Assembly (NCBI RefSeq): GCF_003236295.1
Contig: NZ_POTW01000042.1
Coordinates: 1-52,538, forward strand
DNA: 52,538 nt
Direction of reading: 5' to 3'
From: Jiangella anatolica
GTDB lineage: Bacteria; Actinomycetota; Actinomycetes; Jiangellales; Jiangellaceae
Below the pieces are notes generated by a model. The model was not told the origin of the DNA and did no database searches. It saw only the letters and a list, made by a program, of their open reading frames with translations. Position 1 is the stretch's first letter. Each line of letters begins with the position of its first letter. Made by a program: the position numbers and the translations under genes. Positions 50,236 through 52,538 of this stretch are shown one piece after another.

Positions 50236-51450
50236 ATGCCCGAGAGCACCCCCGTGCGCAAGGTCGCCATGCTCACGGCCGGCGGCCTGGCCCCGTGCCT
50301 GTCCTCGGCCGTCGGCGGCCTGATCGAGCGGTACACCGAGATCGCGCCCGACGTCGAGATCATCGCCTACCTCGACGGCTACGCGGGCCTGCTGACCGGC
50401 CGCTCGATCACCGTCACGCCCGAGATGCGGGCGACGGCGTCGCGGCTGCACCGGTTCGGCGGCTCGCCCATCGGCAACAGCCGGGTCAAGCTGACCAACG
50501 TCGCCGACTGCGTCAAGCGCGGGCTGGTCCAGGAGGGCCAGGACCCGCTCCACGTCGCGGCCGAGCAGCTCACCCGCGACGGCGTCGACGTGCTGCACAC
50601 GATCGGCGGCGACGACACGAACACGACCGCCGCCGACCTCGCCGCGTACCTCGCGACCAACGACTACGAGCTGACCGTCGTCGGGCTGCCGAAGACCGTC
50701 GACAACGACATCGTGCCGGTGCGGCAGAGCCTGGGCGCCTGGACCGCCGCCGAGCAGGGCTCGATCTACGCGCGCAACATCATCTCCGAGCACTCCTCCA
50801 ACCCGCGGATGCTCATCGTCCACGAGGTGATGGGCCGGCACTGCGGCTGGCTGACGGCGGCGACGGCGCGCGCCTACCGCAAGTGGCTGGCCGCGCAGGA
50901 GTGGGCGCCGGAGCTGGGCGTCGACCCGCGCCGCTGGGACGTCCACGCCGTCTACCTGCCCGAGCAGAAGCTCGACCTCGACGCCGAGGCCGGCCGGCTG
51001 CGCTCGGTGATGGACGAGTTGGGCTGCGTCAACATCTTCCTGTCCGAGGGCGCCGGCGTCGACGAGATCATCACCGAGATGGAGGAGGCCGGCGAGGAGG
51101 TCCCGCGCGACCCGTTCGGCCACGTCAAGATCGACAAGATCAACCCCGGCGCCTGGTTCGCCAAGCAGTTCGCCGCCCGCGTCGGCGCCGAGAAGGTCAT
51201 GGTGCAGAAGAGCGGCTACTTCAGCCGCTCCGCCGCCGCGAACGCCGACGACCTGCGGCTGATCAAGAGCTGCACCGACCTCGCCGTCGAGTGTGCGCTG
51301 CGGCACGAGGGCGGCCTCATCGGGCACGACGAGGAGCGCGGCGGACGGCTGCGCGCCATCGAGTTCGACCGGATCAAGGGCGGCAAGGAGTTCGACCCCT
51401 CCACGCCCTGGTTCGCCGACCTGATCGGGGCCATCGGGCAGCCGGCCTGA
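50236..51450 (+). CDS. pfp: PPi-dependent 6-phosphofructokinase
   Basis: 404-residue phosphofructokinase that uses pyrophosphate to make fructose-1,6-bisphosphate reversibly. The phosphoryl-donor motif is GGDDTNT (124-130) instead of GGDGS/T of ATP enzymes, and the substrate motif PKTVDND (152-158) has Lys instead of Gly; both are the accepted marks of PPi use. Other parts are LTAGGLAPCLSSAVGG, HEVMGRHCGWL and GAGVDEIITEME. ATG 50236 was chosen with AGAAGG upstream; an in-frame start at 50170 would precede the promoter. It stands alone between divergent aroG and a terminator. Confidence 0.94.
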   Translation: MPESTPVRKVAMLTAGGLAPCLSSAVGGLIERYTEIAPDVEIIAYLDGYAGLLTGRSITVTPEMRATASRLHRFGGSPIGNSRVKLTNVADCVKRGLVQEGQDPLHVAAEQLTRDGVDVLHTIGGDDTNTTAADLAAYLATNDYELTVVGLPKTVDNDIVPVRQSLGAWTAAEQGSIYARNIISEHSSNPRMLIVHEVMGRHCGWLTAATARAYRKWLAAQEWAPELGVDPRRWDVHAVYLPEQKLDLDAEAGRLRSVMDELGCVNIFLSEGAGVDEIITEMEEAGEEVPRDPFGHVKIDKINPGAWFAKQFAARVGAEKVMVQKSGYFSRSAAANADDLRLIKSCTDLAVECALRHEGGLIGHDEERGGRLRAIEFDRIKGGKEFDPSTPWFADLIGAIGQPA

Positions 51451-51475
51451 CCTCCCGCGGCCCGCGGCACGACCC

Positions 51476-51507
51476 GGCCGCGGCGGACTCCCACGTTCGC
51501 CGCGGCC
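51476..51507 (+). terminator. Terminator after pfp
   Basis: GGCCGCGGCG (51476-51485) pairs perfectly over 10 bp with CGCCGCGGCC (51498-51507), loop of 12. It begins 26 nt after the stop and separates pfp from the acyltransferase gene. Confidence 0.7.
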
Positions 51508-51563
51508 GCGGCTGGGTACGCCCTCACGGTGACGCCACAGCCGCCGGGAGGAGTGCCTGCGAC

Positions 51564-52538
51564 GTGACGGACCGGTCCCGAACCGGCGCGCAACCATCGA
51601 ACTTCCGGCCGGACGTCGAGGGTCTGCGCGCCGTCGCGGTGCTGCTGGTGCTGGCCTACCACGCGGGCATTCCACTGGTCAGCGGCGGTTTCGTCGGCGT
51701 GGACGTGTTCTTCGTCATCTCCGGCTTCCTCATCACCGGGCTGATCCTGCGCGAGGTCGAGTCGACCGGGCGGCTGCGGCTGGGCCGGTTCTACGCCCGC
51801 CGGATCCGCCGGCTGCTCCCGGCGACGGCGGTCGTGCTGGCCGCGACCGCCGCGCTGACGATGCTGCTGCTGCCGCCGCTGCGCTGGCCCGCGGTCGCCG
51901 GCGACATCGCCGCGGCGGCGACGTACGTGGTGAACTGGCGGCTCGCGGCCGACTCGGTGGACTACCTCGCCGCCGGCGAGCCGCCCAGCCCCGTGCAGCA
52001 CTTCTGGTCCCTCGCCGTCGAGGAGCAGTTCTACGTGCTGTGGCCGGTGCTGATCCTGGCGCTGGTGTGGTGGCACCGGCGCCGCCGCGGCACGCCGTCG
52101 CTGCGGCGGACGCTGCTGGCTGGGCTGGCCGTCGTCGCGGTCCCGTCGCTCGCGTGGTCGGTGCACCTGACCGCGGCATCGCCCGGCGCGGCGTACCTCG
52201 TGTCGACGACGCGCGCGTGGGAGCTGGCGGCCGGCGCGGCGCTGGCGATCGGCGCCCGGCGGCTGGAGCGGCTGCCGCGCCGGCTGGCCGGCGCACTGGC
52301 CGGCGGCGGGCTCGCGGCGATCGGCTGGGCGGCGCTGACGTACGACGCGGCGACGCCGTTCCCGGGTGTCGCGGCGCTGGTCCCCGTGCTGGGGACGGCG
52401 GCGGTCATCGCGGCGGGGGTCACGTGGGCGTCCGGGACGGTGCCTACCCGACTGCTCGGCGCGACGCCGATGCGCGTGTTCGCTGGCGGGCTGTCGTCCA
52501 CGGTGCCGACCCGCCTGCTGGGGAGCGCGCCCATGCGG
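51564..52538 (+). CDS. Membrane acyltransferase (OafA/YrhL type), partial
   Basis: First 325 codons of an acyltransferase-3 family membrane protein; the frame is open to the window end. After a polar start it reads FRPDVEGLRAVAVLLVLAYH (catalytic His of the H-x10-D/E motif), then GGFVGVDVFFVISGFLITGL and FYARRIRRLLPA, and HFWSLAVEEQFYVLWPVLI, all diagnostic of enzymes that O-acetylate sugars of cell-surface polysaccharides. Several membrane helices follow. GTG 51564 is preceded by GGGAGGAG at 10 nt. Near the end, 13 residues (TVPTRLLGxxPMR) occur twice, 21 residues apart, a likely small internal duplication. Confidence 0.88.
   Translation, partial: MTDRSRTGAQPSNFRPDVEGLRAVAVLLVLAYHAGIPLVSGGFVGVDVFFVISGFLITGLILREVESTGRLRLGRFYARRIRRLLPATAVVLAATAALTMLLLPPLRWPAVAGDIAAAATYVVNWRLAADSVDYLAAGEPPSPVQHFWSLAVEEQFYVLWPVLILALVWWHRRRRGTPSLRRTLLAGLAVVAVPSLAWSVHLTAASPGAAYLVSTTRAWELAAGAALAIGARRLERLPRRLAGALAGGGLAAIGWAALTYDAATPFPGVAALVPVLGTAAVIAAGVTWASGTVPTRLLGATPMRVFAGGLSSTVPTRLLGSAPMR

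Overview
The window is very GC-rich DNA from an actinomycete (Actinomycetota), probably a soil or plant-associated lineage. Four things point there: GTG starts with many 4-bp ATGA/GTGA gene overlaps, an F420/luciferase-like oxidoreductase, a PASTA Ser/Thr kinase beside aromatic biosynthesis genes, and the gene order infC-rpmI-rplT-tsnR ... pheS-pheT ... argCJBDFRH. Many genes seem to be read from leaderless mRNAs, with a TANNNT hexamer 6-8 nt before the start codon. The exact genus (a Jiangella-like organism is one guess) cannot be fixed from the sequence alone.

Layout. (1) 1-3157: edge of a sugar-type ABC locus, with a permease, a LacI regulator with its own operator, a divergent ADP-ribosylglycohydrolase-fold enzyme and a small unknown protein. 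(2) 3194-12059: an accessory catabolic island. It holds an RpiR regulator, a phosphonatase-like HAD hydrolase, a PLP aminotransferase, a four-gene Ugp/Mal-type ABC importer, an HpcH/HpaI aldolase and an alpha/beta hydrolase. The set suggests uptake and breakdown of an organophosphonate or organophosphate, but the substrate is unproven. (3) 12098-13760: YjbR-like protein, methyltransferase, then a small intergenic zone with two mutually exclusive hairpins, a 55-residue TTG-start candidate microprotein and a strong terminator. (4) 13758-21444: one tightly overlapping arginine operon, argC-argJ-argB-argD-argF-argR-argH, followed by a macrodomain gene; argG is absent. Its promoter overlaps probable ARG boxes and gives a leaderless argC. 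(5) 21544-28671: kinase-like protein, Uma2 nuclease-fold protein, pheS-pheT with a coupled SDR, MOSC protein, and a flavin/F420 split-barrel protein with a histidine-rich tail. (6) 28707-33538: LLM oxidoreductase, a truncated vapB antitoxin remnant, tsnR-like methyltransferase, rplT, rpmI and infC (ATC start, structured leader), DUF1844-like protein, a 95-bp palindromic element and an SseB-like protein. (7) 33719-37862: PASTA kinase, endonuclease IV and type I-beta DAHP synthase. (8) 37867-44904: sulfur region, with a TauE exporter, threonine aldolase, a Cys leader peptide controlling a winged-helix protein, a sulfate ABC importer and an FMN reductase. (9) 44905-52538: LuxR/STAND regulator, two VOC proteins, a second (class II) DAHP synthase, PPi-phosphofructokinase and a partial acyltransferase.

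The most interesting item is the leader-peptide system at 39977-40096. A 23-codon ORF ends Cys-Arg-stop, and the stop codon begins a perfect 9-bp inverted repeat whose other arm contains the ribosome binding site of the next gene. That is the geometry of a cysteine-responsive translational switch in front of sulfate uptake.
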